This document shows positions 25,569-34,573 of a stretch of 57,157 nucleotides of DNA, in pieces. Both the position numbers and the translations under genes were made by a program. The DNA comes from Pseudomonadota bacterium. Its GTDB lineage: Bacteria > Pseudomonadota > Alphaproteobacteria > Reyranellales > Reyranellaceae. The DNA is taken from assembly GCA_018240685.1 (NCBI GenBank), contig JAFEFG010000015.1:1-57157 (forward strand). Reading direction: 5' to 3'. The first letter of the stretch is position 1. Each line of letters begins with the position of its first letter. The notes under the pieces are model-generated. The model worked only from the letters and a program-made list of their open reading frames with translations, had not been told where the DNA came from and ran no database searches.

Positions 25569-27146
25569 TCAGTGCTTCTTCCTGCGGTAGATCTGATAGC
25601 GGTCGAAGTTCATGAGGAATTCGTAATTCTTGAAGGCGTCCGCGAACACCTTGTTCTGCCGGAAGTATTCCAGATAGTCGAAGACCTTGCCCTGACAGCG
25701 CGGCATTCCCGGGATCATGTCGACGATCAGCAGATCCGGCTTGCCTTTGGCAAAGTCCTCCGAGACGGAATCGTAGACGAACTTCTCGGTGTCGGACATC
25801 GTGTCCGGCGCGTTGTAGAGCGCGGGGAAATCCTCGCAGGTCGCGTACACGCCCTGCAGCACCCACATCGTCAGGAACCGCATGGTCATGCGGGCGTCGG
25901 TGTAGTTGATCATCGGCCAGAACGGATAGATGCCGGGCGAGAGGGCGAGGAAGGTGCGATGCGGCGCGTTCTGTTCGACGATGTGGCGCAGCAGACCGCC
26001 GACTGAGTTCTCGTACTGGCGCTGCTTGAGGAAGGGCGGCGTGTAGAGCGCGGCCTGGAAATAGAGCAGCACCATCAGCGTTGCGGAGATCACCGCCACC
26101 GGCAGGCGATGGCCGCTGCGGCTGATGGGCAGGAATCGGTCTACCGTCTGCGAGATGGTCAGCGCGGCGAGCAGGATCGCCACCGACAGGGCCGGCAGCA
26201 GGTGATAGGGCCAGCCCTTGGCTTGGGCGACGGCCGACACGGCCGCGCCGATGCCGTAGGCCAGCAGGGCGCGGGCGGCGAGCGTCTGGGTCAGGAACAC
26301 CGCGAAGGCGCCGAAGATCAGCAGCGCCAGAAGCGTCGGCGCCATCACGTTGCCGGTCAGGATCTGCAGCCAGCCTGCATCGCCGATCGGCTCATAGGCC
26401 TCGACCGCCAGCGGCATGACGAAGCGCCCGTAGGCCGAGAAGACCGTGTACATCAGCACCAGATGGACCAGCGCGACCGCCAGGATCGCCCACGGCATGA
26501 GGTCGGTCAGGGTCGTGCGCCAGCCGCGCCGCAGCAGGAGATGGAGCTCGACTGCGGCCGGAATGGCGAGGAAGTACGGCTTCAGCGCGAAGGCGATGCC
26601 GGCCACGATGCCGATGGCGAGCGTACTCGAGCGTCTGAGGTGAGTGCCTTCGGCGCGCGCCATCGAGGCAAACATGTACGGGGCGCTGGCCACGAACATG
26701 ATGTGCTCGCGCTGGCCGAAATGCTCGTTGGGCAGGACCGTGAACAGGAACAGGAGGACGGGCGGAAGAAGGCCCTCCGTCAGCGCGTGATCCGCCGACG
26801 GGATCTGCCGGATGAGGCGCCGGCAGGCAAAAAAGGAAGTGAAGATTCCGGCCACCACCCAGGCCGTGAACCAGAATGGCACGCCACCTGGCAGGATCTT
26901 GGCGGTCAGGACCGGCAGGGCATGGATGATGAAGGTGAGGGGCAGGTTCTCGTCGATGACGTCGACATAGAGACGCTGCCCGTCGATCCATCGGCCCGAC
27001 ACGTCGAGGATAGCGCCGACATCGTGATTGATCGGCGGAAAGAAATAACCCGCCACCCACAGGATCGGCAAAGCGAACAGCGGCAGCAGGAGCAGCTGCT
27101 CGATGCGCGGCGATTGATGCAGGAGTTTATTCGGGGCGGTTGGCAA
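25569..27146 (-). CDS. Polytopic membrane protein, GT-C glycosyltransferase-like
   Basis: A 525-residue protein with about ten hydrophobic segments and a hydrophilic C-terminal region of about 130 residues. An acidic pair, INHDVG and DVIDENLP, lies in the first extracytoplasmic loop, where GT-C enzymes (ArnT, PMT, DUF2029-type) carry catalytic Asp or Glu. The family is not certain. The only near start is TTG (27144-27146), lacking a clear ribosome-binding site; a later codon is possible. It is divergent from methyltransferase, glycosyltransferase and flippase-like genes with 56 nt between starts. It could transfer a sugar from a polyprenyl phosphate to an envelope acceptor. Confidence 0.65.
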   Translation of the reverse strand: MPTAPNKLLHQSPRIEQLLLLPLFALPILWVAGYFFPPINHDVGAILDVSGRWIDGQRLYVDVIDENLPLTFIIHALPVLTAKILPGGVPFWFTAWVVAGIFTSFFACRRLIRQIPSADHALTEGLLPPVLLFLFTVLPNEHFGQREHIMFVASAPYMFASMARAEGTHLRRSSTLAIGIVAGIAFALKPYFLAIPAAVELHLLLRRGWRTTLTDLMPWAILAVALVHLVLMYTVFSAYGRFVMPLAVEAYEPIGDAGWLQILTGNVMAPTLLALLIFGAFAVFLTQTLAARALLAYGIGAAVSAVAQAKGWPYHLLPALSVAILLAALTISQTVDRFLPISRSGHRLPVAVISATLMVLLYFQAALYTPPFLKQRQYENSVGGLLRHIVEQNAPHRTFLALSPGIYPFWPMINYTDARMTMRFLTMWVLQGVYATCEDFPALYNAPDTMSDTEKFVYDSVSEDFAKGKPDLLIVDMIPGMPRCQGKVFDYLEYFRQNKVFADAFKNYEFLMNFDRYQIYRRKKH

Positions 27147-27202
27147 GGCGCGGCGAAGATATCATAAGCGGAGCCGGGAGCGGCAAGGGGGAGCGTCGAG
27201 GC

Positions 27203-27943
27203 GTGGAACGGGCCGAATACGAACGCATGCATGCCGTCGAGGACCGCATGTGGTGGTATCGCGGCCTGCGTCTCCTCGTCGCCGACCTTCTTGTCGCAGC
27301 ACTCGACCGGTCGGCGCCCCCCGGCCCGGTGCTCGATGCCGGCTGCGGCACGGGAGGCATGCTGGCGAAGCTCGGCGCCGACGTGGCCGGCCGGTCTACC
27401 GTGGGGCTCGAATACGACGGCGAAGCGGCGGCGCTCGCCGCGACCAAGACCGGACGGCCGGTGGCTGTGGGGTCGGTCGCGGAATTGCCACTGGGCGACG
27501 GTGGGCTCGCCGCCTATCTCTCGCTCGACGTGCTCTGCCATGCCGATGTCGAACCTGCGGTCGCCCTTGCGGAGGCGCGCCGCTGCCTCGCCCCGGGGGG
27601 GATCGCCATTTTCAATCTTCCGGCCTATTCGTGGATGTTGTCCGCTCATGACAGGCGCGTGCACAATGCGCGCCGTTTCACGCTTGGCCAGGCGCGCCGG
27701 CTTCTCGCCGGGCATGGCTTCAGCGTGCTGAAATCGACCTACTGGAATACGATCTTGTTCCCCTTGATGTTGCTGCACCGATTGTTCGAACGGGACGACG
27801 CCGAAAGTGACGTGCGCGATTTCCCACCCTGGCAGGATAGGCTGTTCTCCGCCGCGCTGGCCGCCGAACGTCGCGTGATCGAGAGCGGGGTCGGCCTGCC
27901 GTTCGGCGGCTCGCTGATCCTCGTGGCGCGGCGCAATGGCTGA
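27203..27943 (+). CDS. SAM-dependent methyltransferase (class I)
   Basis: A 246-residue Rossmann methyltransferase: VLDAGCGTGGMLAKLG (SAM motif I), LPLGDGGLAAYLSLDVLCH (motifs II-III) and AEARRCLAPGGIAIFNLP. The conserved opening ERMHAVEDRMWWYRGL is typical of a group found beside glycosyltransferases. A GTG at 27203 precedes it after GGGGAGCGTCGAGGC; the ATG at 27140 would overlap the divergent gene. Eight nt overlap with the next gene shows coupling. The acceptor is unknown. Confidence 0.8.
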   Translation: MERAEYERMHAVEDRMWWYRGLRLLVADLLVAALDRSAPPGPVLDAGCGTGGMLAKLGADVAGRSTVGLEYDGEAAALAATKTGRPVAVGSVAELPLGDGGLAAYLSLDVLCHADVEPAVALAEARRCLAPGGIAIFNLPAYSWMLSAHDRRVHNARRFTLGQARRLLAGHGFSVLKSTYWNTILFPLMLLHRLFERDDAESDVRDFPPWQDRLFSAALAAERRVIESGVGLPFGGSLILVARRNG

Positions 27944-28970
27944 CGCTCCCGCGCTTTCTATCGTGGTGCCGGTCTACAACGGCGCCGCCACCGTCGGCGA
28001 ACTGGTCGGCGCGCTGCGCGCCCTGGACATCGAGGGCGGGCTTGAGATCGTGCTGGTGGTGGATGGCAGCCCGGACAACAGTCTCGACGTCTGCAAGCAG
28101 CTCGCCGCCCAGCCAGGAGCGCCGGTGACGGTGCTGAGCCTCAGCCGCAACTTCGGAGAGCACAATGCCGTCATGGCAGGGCTCGCCCGCGCTGCGGGGG
28201 CCTACACCATCACCATGGACGACGATCTCCAGAACCCGCCCGACGAAGTGAAGCGCCTGTTCGAGTATGCGCGCGACGGCAACTACGACGCCGTTTACAC
28301 GTACTACGAAGAGAAGAAACACGCCGCCTGGCGCAATTTTGGAAGCCGCTTCACCAACTGGTGCGCCGATCACCTGATCGACAAGCCGAAGGGTCTCTAT
28401 CTGTCGAGCTTCCGCTGTCTGTCGGCCTTCGTCCGGGAGCACATCGCATTCGGATACGAGGGACCGTATCCCTATGTCGACGGGCTGGTCTTCCAGGTCA
28501 CGCAGAACGTCGGCCGTCTGCAGGTCCATCATCTGCCGCGCGCCGAAGGACGATCGAACTACACGATCGCCCGGCTGTTCCGGCTCTGGCTGTCGATGTT
28601 CCTGAACTTTTCGGTGATTCCGCTGCGCTTCGCGACGCTGTTCGGCATCGCCTTCGGCACTCTGGGAGCGCTTGCTGCGGTGATCGTCGTTGCAGAAGCG
28701 ATCTCGGACCAGAGGCCGCCCCAGGGTTGGGCCTCGCTCATGGTGGCTGTGCTCGTGCTGGCCGGCGTGCAACTGATCGTCGTCGGGCTGATCGGCGAGT
28801 ATCTTGGGCGCATGTTCCTCGCGGTGAACCGCAAGCCGCAGTATCTCGTGCGCGAGGTCTTCCACCGCAATCCGGACGAGACGGTGGGCGGCCTGTCGGT
28901 CGAGCGGCCGACGACGGATACCAGGGCGGCCGGGCAGCCGCATCGAGAACCAACTCAATCGAGGACATGA
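27936..28970 (+). CDS. Polyprenyl-phosphate glycosyltransferase (GT2, ArnC/DPM1-like)
   Basis: A 344-residue enzyme expected to load a sugar onto undecaprenyl phosphate at the inner membrane. It has LSIVVPVYNGAATV, VVDGSPDNSLDVC, the DXD motif in TITMDDDLQNPP and GRSNYTIARLFRLW, then two transmembrane segments (about 220-305) as in ArnC/GtrB-type transferases. It overlaps the methyltransferase by 8 nt and is followed 3 nt later by a small DMT protein. Confidence 0.92.
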   Translation: MADAPALSIVVPVYNGAATVGELVGALRALDIEGGLEIVLVVDGSPDNSLDVCKQLAAQPGAPVTVLSLSRNFGEHNAVMAGLARAAGAYTITMDDDLQNPPDEVKRLFEYARDGNYDAVYTYYEEKKHAAWRNFGSRFTNWCADHLIDKPKGLYLSSFRCLSAFVREHIAFGYEGPYPYVDGLVFQVTQNVGRLQVHHLPRAEGRSNYTIARLFRLWLSMFLNFSVIPLRFATLFGIAFGTLGALAAVIVVAEAISDQRPPQGWASLMVAVLVLAGVQLIVVGLIGEYLGRMFLAVNRKPQYLVREVFHRNPDETVGGLSVERPTTDTRAAGQPHREPTQSRT

Positions 28971-28973
28971 CAG

Positions 28974-29306
28974 ATGCTGGTCAACTACGTGGCGCTGGGG
29001 ATTGGCATTCTGGCCGGCATCGCCGGCCAGATTCTTTTGAAGCAGGGGGCCGATGCGCCTGACTTCATCAGCCAGATATTCCGCCCATCGACCCTTTTCG
29101 GTCTTGCCCTCTATGGCTCGGCCGCATTCCTCTACATCATCGCGCTGCGCAAGATACCCGTCTCGGTGGCCTTCCCCAGCGTGTCGCTGTCCTACGCCAT
29201 CGTTGCGGTTCTTGGGCACTATCTGTTCGGCGAGCCGTTCGGCCTCAAGCAGGTGGGGGGCATTGCCCTGATCGTGAGCGGCGTGGTGTTGATAAATCAA
29301 GGGTGA
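28974..29306 (+). CDS. Small four-helix DMT protein, ArnE/ArnF or SMR-like
   Basis: A 110-residue integral membrane protein with four hydrophobic helices (AGIAGQILLKQGA, FGLALYGSAAFLYIIAL, SVAFPSVSLSYAIVAVLGHYLFG, GGIALIVSGVVLI). This length and pattern fit the SMR-like subunits that flip lipid-linked sugars (ArnE/F) and the multidrug EmrE group. Its position directly behind a polyprenyl-phosphate glycosyltransferase supports the flippase role, an inference. Confidence 0.8.
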   Translation: MLVNYVALGIGILAGIAGQILLKQGADAPDFISQIFRPSTLFGLALYGSAAFLYIIALRKIPVSVAFPSVSLSYAIVAVLGHYLFGEPFGLKQVGGIALIVSGVVLINQG

Positions 29307-29316
29307 GGAGACGGGC

Positions 29317-30180
29317 GTGACCTATGAGCAGATCAAGTACGAGGTGAAGGACGGCATCCTTACCGTCACACTCAACCGTCCCGACAAGCTCAACGCCTTC
29401 ACCGGCAAGATGCTCTCCGAACTGCTGGACGCGATGGATCGCGCCGACCGTGACGACGATGTACGGGCGGTCGTGTTCACCGGCGCCGGTCGCGGTTTCT
29501 GCGCCGGCGCGGACCTGTCGGGTGGCGCCAATACGTTCAATGCGGAAAACAGGGGGCCTGTCGATCCCGGCCTCGACGGCCATCGCGACGGCGGCGGCCT
29601 GTTCACGCTGCGTCTCTACGAATGCCTCAAGCCCACCATCGCGGCTTGCAATGGTCCGGCCGTCGGCGTGGGCGTCACCATGCAGCTGGCGATGGACATC
29701 CGGCTCGCCTCGGAAGCGGCCCGCTATGGATTCGTCTTCACCCGGCGCGCGATCGTGATGGAGGCCTGTTCGAGCTGGTTTCTGCCGCGCCTCGTCGGTC
29801 CGCAGCAGGCCCTGGAGTGGGTGATGACCGGTCGTGTCTTTCCGGCCGAGGAGGCGTTGCGGGGACGGCTCGTGCGGTCCGTCCACAAGCCCGACGCGCT
29901 GCTGCCGGCGGCGTATGAACTCGCCCGCGAGATCGCCGACAATACCGCGCCGGTGTCGGTGGCGCTCAATCGGCAGATGATCTGGAAGATGCTGGGCGCG
30001 GATCATCCGATGGAAGCCCACAAGGTCGACTCCAAGGGCATCTACGAACGGGGCAAGTCCGCCGACGTGAAGGAAGGCGTGACGGCGTTCCTGGAGAAGC
30101 GCCAGGCCCGTTTCCCCATGAAGGTCAGTGACGACATGCCGTCCTATTTCCCGTGGTGGAAGGAGAGAAAGTTCGGCTAG
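29317..30180 (+). CDS. Enoyl-CoA hydratase/isomerase family (crotonase)
   Basis: A 287-residue crotonase. The oxyanion-hole segments are FTGAGRGFCAGADLSG and CNGPAVGVGVTMQLAMDIRLAS; a Glu expected in the ACSSWF region (IVMEACSSWF) is present. Start is GTG after GAGGAGACGGGC. It follows the flippase-like gene by 10 nt but is functionally unlike it, and precedes the ABC-transporter genes by 84 nt, so operon membership is uncertain. Confidence 0.9.
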   Translation: MTYEQIKYEVKDGILTVTLNRPDKLNAFTGKMLSELLDAMDRADRDDDVRAVVFTGAGRGFCAGADLSGGANTFNAENRGPVDPGLDGHRDGGGLFTLRLYECLKPTIAACNGPAVGVGVTMQLAMDIRLASEAARYGFVFTRRAIVMEACSSWFLPRLVGPQQALEWVMTGRVFPAEEALRGRLVRSVHKPDALLPAAYELAREIADNTAPVSVALNRQMIWKMLGADHPMEAHKVDSKGIYERGKSADVKEGVTAFLEKRQARFPMKVSDDMPSYFPWWKERKFG

Positions 30181-30264
30181 GGCCCCGATCCCGCGTCGTC
30201 GCGGCCAGTTGCGGCTCTGCGACAGTTGCGGCAAGTTTCGCCGGCATTTCTGGGAGGAAAACAA

Positions 30265-31317
30265 ATGATCAAGCTGCACCTGCGCCGTCGCGCCGTATTG
30301 GCGGCGGCCCCGGCCGTTGTCGTCGGTGGTATCGCTGCCCCCTACATCGCCCGGGCACAGGGCAAGCCGGAGAAGCAGAAGGTTGTCTTGGCCGTTGGCG
30401 GCAAGTCGGCCCTGTACTACCTGTCACTCTCCATCGCGGAGAGAAAGGGCTTCTTCAAGGATGCCGGCCTCGATGTCGAGATCAATGATTTCCAGGGCGG
30501 CTCGAAGTCCCTGGAGGCCCTGATGGGCGGCAGCGCCGACGTGACGGCGGGCGCCTACGAACACACGATCCGCATGCAGCAGCGCGGCCAGTCGATCGTG
30601 GGCTTCGCCCTGATGGGCCGCGGCATGCAGATCGCCATCGGCCTGCGCAAGGATGTCGCGGCCAAGGTGAAGGGGCCAGCCGACATCAAGGGTATGAAGT
30701 TCGGCGTCAGTGCGCCGGGGTCCTCGACCCACATGCTGCTGTTGAGCTGGGCCGCCAAGGGCGGGCTCAAGGCCTCGGACGTGGTCGCGATTGGCGTCGG
30801 TGCCGGTGCCACGGTCGTGGCGGCGATCGAGAAGGGCCAGGTCGACGGAGTCTCGCAGACGGATCCGGCGCTCACCATCCTGCAGGACAAGGGCCTGATC
30901 GAGATCAAGGTCGATACCCGCACCACCAAGGGCAATCAGGAGGTCTTCGGCGGGCCGTTCCCGGCCGCCTGCCTCTACACGCAGCCGGGCTTCCTGAAGA
31001 AGAATCCCAACACGGCGCAGGCGCTGGCGACGGCGATCGTGCGCGCCGATGAATGGCTACAGACGGCGTCGCCGGCCGATGTCGCCAGCACGGTACCCGA
31101 GTCCTATCTGCTCGGCGATCGGGCCATCTACGAGAAGTCGTTCGCCGGCGTGCGCGAGACGATCTCGCCGGATGGACTGATGCCCGCCGGCGCCATGGAG
31201 AACTGCCTGAAGTTCCTGGCCGGCGCCGATCCGAAGATCGCGGCCGACAAGGACAAGATCAAGCTGGCCGAGACGTGGAACAACGAGTTCGCCCAGCGCG
31301 CCAAGAAGCACAGCTAG
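30265..31317 (+). CDS. ABC transporter substrate-binding protein (NMT1/SsuA-like)
   Basis: A 350-residue periplasmic receptor with a basic signal peptide (MIKLHLRRRAVLAAAPAVVVGG ending IARAQ). The mature part has YYLSLSIAERKGFFKDAGLDVEI, GGSADVTAGAYEHTIRMQQRG and FGVSAPGSSTHMLL, as in receptors for sulfonates, taurine, nitrate or thiamine precursors. GGGAGGAAAACAA precedes the ATG. It is followed by its ATPase and permease, so this is a complete importer. The ligand is not identified. Confidence 0.92.
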   Translation: MIKLHLRRRAVLAAAPAVVVGGIAAPYIARAQGKPEKQKVVLAVGGKSALYYLSLSIAERKGFFKDAGLDVEINDFQGGSKSLEALMGGSADVTAGAYEHTIRMQQRGQSIVGFALMGRGMQIAIGLRKDVAAKVKGPADIKGMKFGVSAPGSSTHMLLLSWAAKGGLKASDVVAIGVGAGATVVAAIEKGQVDGVSQTDPALTILQDKGLIEIKVDTRTTKGNQEVFGGPFPAACLYTQPGFLKKNPNTAQALATAIVRADEWLQTASPADVASTVPESYLLGDRAIYEKSFAGVRETISPDGLMPAGAMENCLKFLAGADPKIAADKDKIKLAETWNNEFAQRAKKHS

Positions 31318-31330
31318 GCGCGCCGGCCCG

Positions 31331-32149
31331 ATGAGCAGCGTACCCGCGCTGGCGCTGGAGGACGTCACCTGCCGGTTCGCCGGCCGCGACGGCGGTCCGT
31401 CCTATACGGCGGTGGCGAATTCTACCCTGAGGGTTGCCGAAGGCGAGTTCGTGTCCGTGGTCGGACCCACCGGCTGCGGCAAGTCGACCTTGCTCAACGT
31501 GGCGGCCGGGCTGCTCGCGCCGTCGTCGGGTGCCGTGAACATCTTCGGCGAACGGCTGGTCGCCTCGCAGGGCGTGAACAGGCGGGCGGGCTACATGTTC
31601 CAGGCCGACGCCCTGATGCCCTGGCGTACCGGCATCGACAACGTGATCGCCGGCCTCGACTTCCGCGGTGTGCCGCGCGCCGAGGCCAGGCAGCGCGGCG
31701 AGGAATGGCTGCGCCGGGTCGGGCTGGCGGGCTTCGGCGATCGCTATCCGCACCAGATGTCGGGCGGCATGCGCAAGCGCCTTGCGCTGGCGCAGACGCT
31801 GATCACGCGCCCGGACATCCTGCTGATGGACGAACCGTTCTCGGCCCTCGACGTCCAGACCCGCCAGCTCATGGAGAACGAGTTGCTGGCGCTGTGGGCG
31901 GAGGACAGGAAATCCGTGCTGTTCATCACTCACGATCTCGAGGAGGCGATCGCGCTGTCCGATCGTGTGGTCGTTCTCTCGGCCGGCCCGGGCACCCACC
32001 CGATCGGCGATTTCCGGATCGACCTGCCGCGGCCGCGGGATGTGTCGGAGATCCGCATGACGCCGGCCTTCCTTGCGCTCCATCGCGAGATCTGGGGCGC
32101 CATGAAGGAAGAAGTGCTGAAGGCTTACGAACGGCAAAGGGCGGCCTGA
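31331..32149 (+). CDS. ABC transporter ATP-binding protein (SsuB/TauB-like)
   Basis: A 272-residue ATPase: Walker A GPTGCGKST, Q-loop in YMFQADALMPWRT, signature MSGGMRKRLALAQ, Walker B ILLMDEPFSALD and switch THDLEEA. The signature MSGGM rather than LSGGQ is normal for this branch. It stands between receptor and permease; the permease begins 1 nt after its stop. Confidence 0.95.
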   Translation: MSSVPALALEDVTCRFAGRDGGPSYTAVANSTLRVAEGEFVSVVGPTGCGKSTLLNVAAGLLAPSSGAVNIFGERLVASQGVNRRAGYMFQADALMPWRTGIDNVIAGLDFRGVPRAEARQRGEEWLRRVGLAGFGDRYPHQMSGGMRKRLALAQTLITRPDILLMDEPFSALDVQTRQLMENELLALWAEDRKSVLFITHDLEEAIALSDRVVVLSAGPGTHPIGDFRIDLPRPRDVSEIRMTPAFLALHREIWGAMKEEVLKAYERQRAA

Positions 32150-32150
32150 C

Positions 32151-32948
32151 ATGCGGTTGCGTATCCTGCAGGTCCTGATCCTCTGCGTGCTGGTCGGGCT
32201 CTGGTACATCCTCACCAAGCCCGGCCTCATTCCGCCCTTCTATTTCGAGCAGGACAACCGCGCCGCCTTCTTCTTCGGCGAGCCGCAGAAGGTGCTCGAC
32301 GTCATCGTCAACTGGTTCGTCACCGGCGATATCTTCGTCCATCTCGGCGTGACGCTGCTGGAAACCGCGCTGGGTTTCGTGATCGGGGCCGTCTTCGGGC
32401 TGGGGATCGGCCTGTGGCTCGCCCTCTCGCCGACCGCTTCGGCGGTGATGGATCCCTACATCAAGGGCTTCAACTCCATGCCGCGCGTCGTGCTGGCGCC
32501 GATCTTCGCGGTCTGGTTCGGGCTCGGCATCTGGTCGAAGGTGGCGCTCGGCGTCACGCTGGTCTTCTTCGTGGTCTTCTTCAACGTCTATCAGGGCGTG
32601 CGCGAGGTGAGCCCGACGCTGATCGCCAATGCCCGGATGCTGGGCGCGTCGCGCCACCAGCTCCTGCGCTCGATCTATCTTCCCTCGGCCATGAGCTGGG
32701 TGTTCGCGAGCCTGCACAATGCCGTCGGCCTTGCCTTCGTGGGCGCGGTGGTGGGCGAATATCTGGGCTCGGCCAGGGGCGTCGGCTACCTGATCCTCCA
32801 GGCGGAGGGGACGTTCGACGTGAATACGGTCTTCGCCGGCATCATCGTGCTGACCGTCTGCGCTTTGCTCCTCGACGCCGCGGTGGGAGCCGTGGAAGGC
32901 CACCTGATGACCTGGCAGCCGCGCGCGAGCGAGACCGAGAAGGTCTGA
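32151..32948 (+). CDS. ABC transporter permease (SsuC/TauC-like)
   Basis: A 265-residue inner-membrane permease of the BPD_transp_1 type with about six helices. The EAA-like loop is NARMLGASRHQLLRSIYLPSAMSW. It completes the receptor-ATPase-permease importer. Confidence 0.94.
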   Translation: MRLRILQVLILCVLVGLWYILTKPGLIPPFYFEQDNRAAFFFGEPQKVLDVIVNWFVTGDIFVHLGVTLLETALGFVIGAVFGLGIGLWLALSPTASAVMDPYIKGFNSMPRVVLAPIFAVWFGLGIWSKVALGVTLVFFVVFFNVYQGVREVSPTLIANARMLGASRHQLLRSIYLPSAMSWVFASLHNAVGLAFVGAVVGEYLGSARGVGYLILQAEGTFDVNTVFAGIIVLTVCALLLDAAVGAVEGHLMTWQPRASETEKV

Positions 32949-33308
32949 GAGACAGACCTCGCCGGCTGCCTGGATGCCGGGAAATTCCCAGCGGGCAGCC
33001 GTCAAATGATGGCCGCCGTGTCATTCTTCGCGGCGTCTCGCGTTGTCGCTGAATTGGAAGACGGCTCGGCCACCTCGCCCCATGGGGCATCCTCCTGTGC
33101 GTTTTTGTAGATCGCAATGCGAGAAAATCCGCGCGACGATACAAATGCAACCGTACTGCTACAATTGGCACTCGATGGGACGGATGGCGTGGGCCGGTTT
33201 TGGCTAAGCTGGGATTTACGGCGGCGGTGTCGCCGGAAAGTCGGCCACGGTCGGAACGATCCGTGTTATATTGCAGGGTCTGGGAAATAAGATGTGCTGA
33301 GGTAGGAA
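32949..33308. other. Intergenic region between ABC permease and MaoC genes
   Basis: About 360 bp with no conserved gene. Near its start GCTGCC (32963-32968) and GGCAGC (32995-33000) could pair as a weak terminator stem, but no U-run follows. A 20-codon minus-strand frame with a perfect AGGAGG site is at 33021-33083. A+T-rich stretches before 33300 (TTATATTG at about 33268) may be the -10 region for the MaoC gene. Confidence 0.4.
33021..33083 (-). CDS. Possible 20-residue micro-ORF with strong ribosome-binding site
   Basis: Minus-strand frame MGRGGRAVFQFSDNARRREE, followed by TGA, preceded by AGGAGG with 7 nt to the ATG. The opening is free of rare-looking runs, but no homology can be claimed and a second ATG in another frame overlaps it. 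It may be a leader or chance. Confidence 0.2.
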   Translation of the reverse strand: MGRGGRAVFQFSDNARRREE

Positions 33309-33776
33309 ATGGCAAAAAGGGAATTCGCCCACCCCAACGAGATGCATAAGTATATAGGCGAGGAAATCGGTGTCAGTGACTGGGTTGAGATCACTCAAGA
33401 TCGCATCAATCGTTTCGCCGATGCGACCGGTGACCATCAGTGGATCCACGTGGATGTCGAGCGGGCAAAGAAGGACATGCCGGGTGGCAAGACGATCGCG
33501 CACGGGTTCCTGACCCTGTCGCTGATCCCCATGCTCAACCACCAGATCTCCCACATCAACAACGTGCGCAATGGCATCAACTACGGCTGCAACAAGGTGC
33601 GCTTCACCAGCCCGGTGCCGGTCGGTTCTCGCGTGCGGGCGCGGGCCAAGCTCCTGGCGGCCGATCCCATGGCGGGTGGGGGCGTGCGCCTGACCAACCA
33701 GATGACCATCGAAGTCGAAGGACAGGAGCGTCCGGCCTGCGTGGCCGAGACCATGTCCATCGTTTACGGCGCGTGA
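33309..33776 (+). CDS. MaoC-family (R)-specific enoyl-CoA hydratase-like protein
   Basis: A 155-residue hotdog protein with the hydratase motif FADATGDHQWIHVDVERAK (Asp and His catalytic pair) and GGKTIAHGFLTLSLIPML. Of the NodN/PhaJ-like group. It starts after TGAGGTAGGAA and lies 7 nt upstream of chaC-like gene, so the two are probably cotranscribed though unrelated in function. Confidence 0.92.
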   Translation: MAKREFAHPNEMHKYIGEEIGVSDWVEITQDRINRFADATGDHQWIHVDVERAKKDMPGGKTIAHGFLTLSLIPMLNHQISHINNVRNGINYGCNKVRFTSPVPVGSRVRARAKLLAADPMAGGGVRLTNQMTIEVEGQERPACVAETMSIVYGA

Positions 33777-33783
33777 ACCGAAC

Positions 33784-34506
33784 ATGTCGTTGATCAAGCG
33801 GGAAGAGCTCAGCCACGAACGCATCGAGCAGATCGTGGCCGACGCCAGGAAGGCCGGATACGACTTTTTCCTGACCGCGGAGGAGAGGGCGGCGAGCCTC
33901 AACGAGGCGCTCGAGCGCTTCGGTCCCGAAGACGATGCCTGGGTTTTCGCCTACGGGTCGCTGATGTGGAACCCGGCGATCGAGTACGCCGAGGCCTCTC
34001 CCTGTCTCGTCGAGGGATTGCACCGTTCCTTCTGCTTCTGGACGCCCATGGGCCGCGGCACGCCCGAACTGCCCGGTCTCATGCTGGCGCTGGAGCGGGG
34101 CGGGCAGTGCGAAGGCATCGCCTACCGCATCGCCCCGCAGCACGTGCGCAGCGAACTCGCCATCGTCTGGAACCGCGAGATGCTCTCCGGCGTCTACAAG
34201 CCGCAATGGATACCGGCCCGCCTGCGCGACGGCCGCATCGTGACGGCGGTGGCCTTCGAGGTCGATCCCGACCATTGCCAGTATTGCGGCGACCTCTCGA
34301 TGGAGCGCAAGGCGCATCACATCGCCTTCGCGGAAGGGCGCCGCGGCGCCTGCCGCGACTACCTCGCCAATACCGCCGCCCATGCCCGTGCGCTCGGTAT
34401 CGTCGATCCCTACATCGAGGAGCTGATGGAGCGCGTCGCGCAGCTGCGCGGCGAGGACGCCCAGCCGTCGGTGCCGCCGACGGCCGCACTGCTCAGCGGC
34501 GCCTGA
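33784..34506 (+). CDS. Gamma-glutamylcyclotransferase, ChaC family
   Basis: Degrades glutathione to 5-oxoproline and Cys-Gly. The 240-residue protein has the substrate loop WVFAYGSLMWNP, FCFWTPMGRGTPELPGLMLALERGG and LAIVWNREMLSGVYKPQWIP with the candidate catalytic Glu. Cytoplasmic, no signal peptide. Starts 7 nt after the MaoC stop. Confidence 0.92.
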   Translation: MSLIKREELSHERIEQIVADARKAGYDFFLTAEERAASLNEALERFGPEDDAWVFAYGSLMWNPAIEYAEASPCLVEGLHRSFCFWTPMGRGTPELPGLMLALERGGQCEGIAYRIAPQHVRSELAIVWNREMLSGVYKPQWIPARLRDGRIVTAVAFEVDPDHCQYCGDLSMERKAHHIAFAEGRRGACRDYLANTAAHARALGIVDPYIEELMERVAQLRGEDAQPSVPPTAALLSGA

Positions 34507-34573
34507 GCCTTCGCAGTCCGAAATGCCGCGACGGCGCCGTGCGCCGGTGCGGCGGCTATGACATAGTCGCGCC

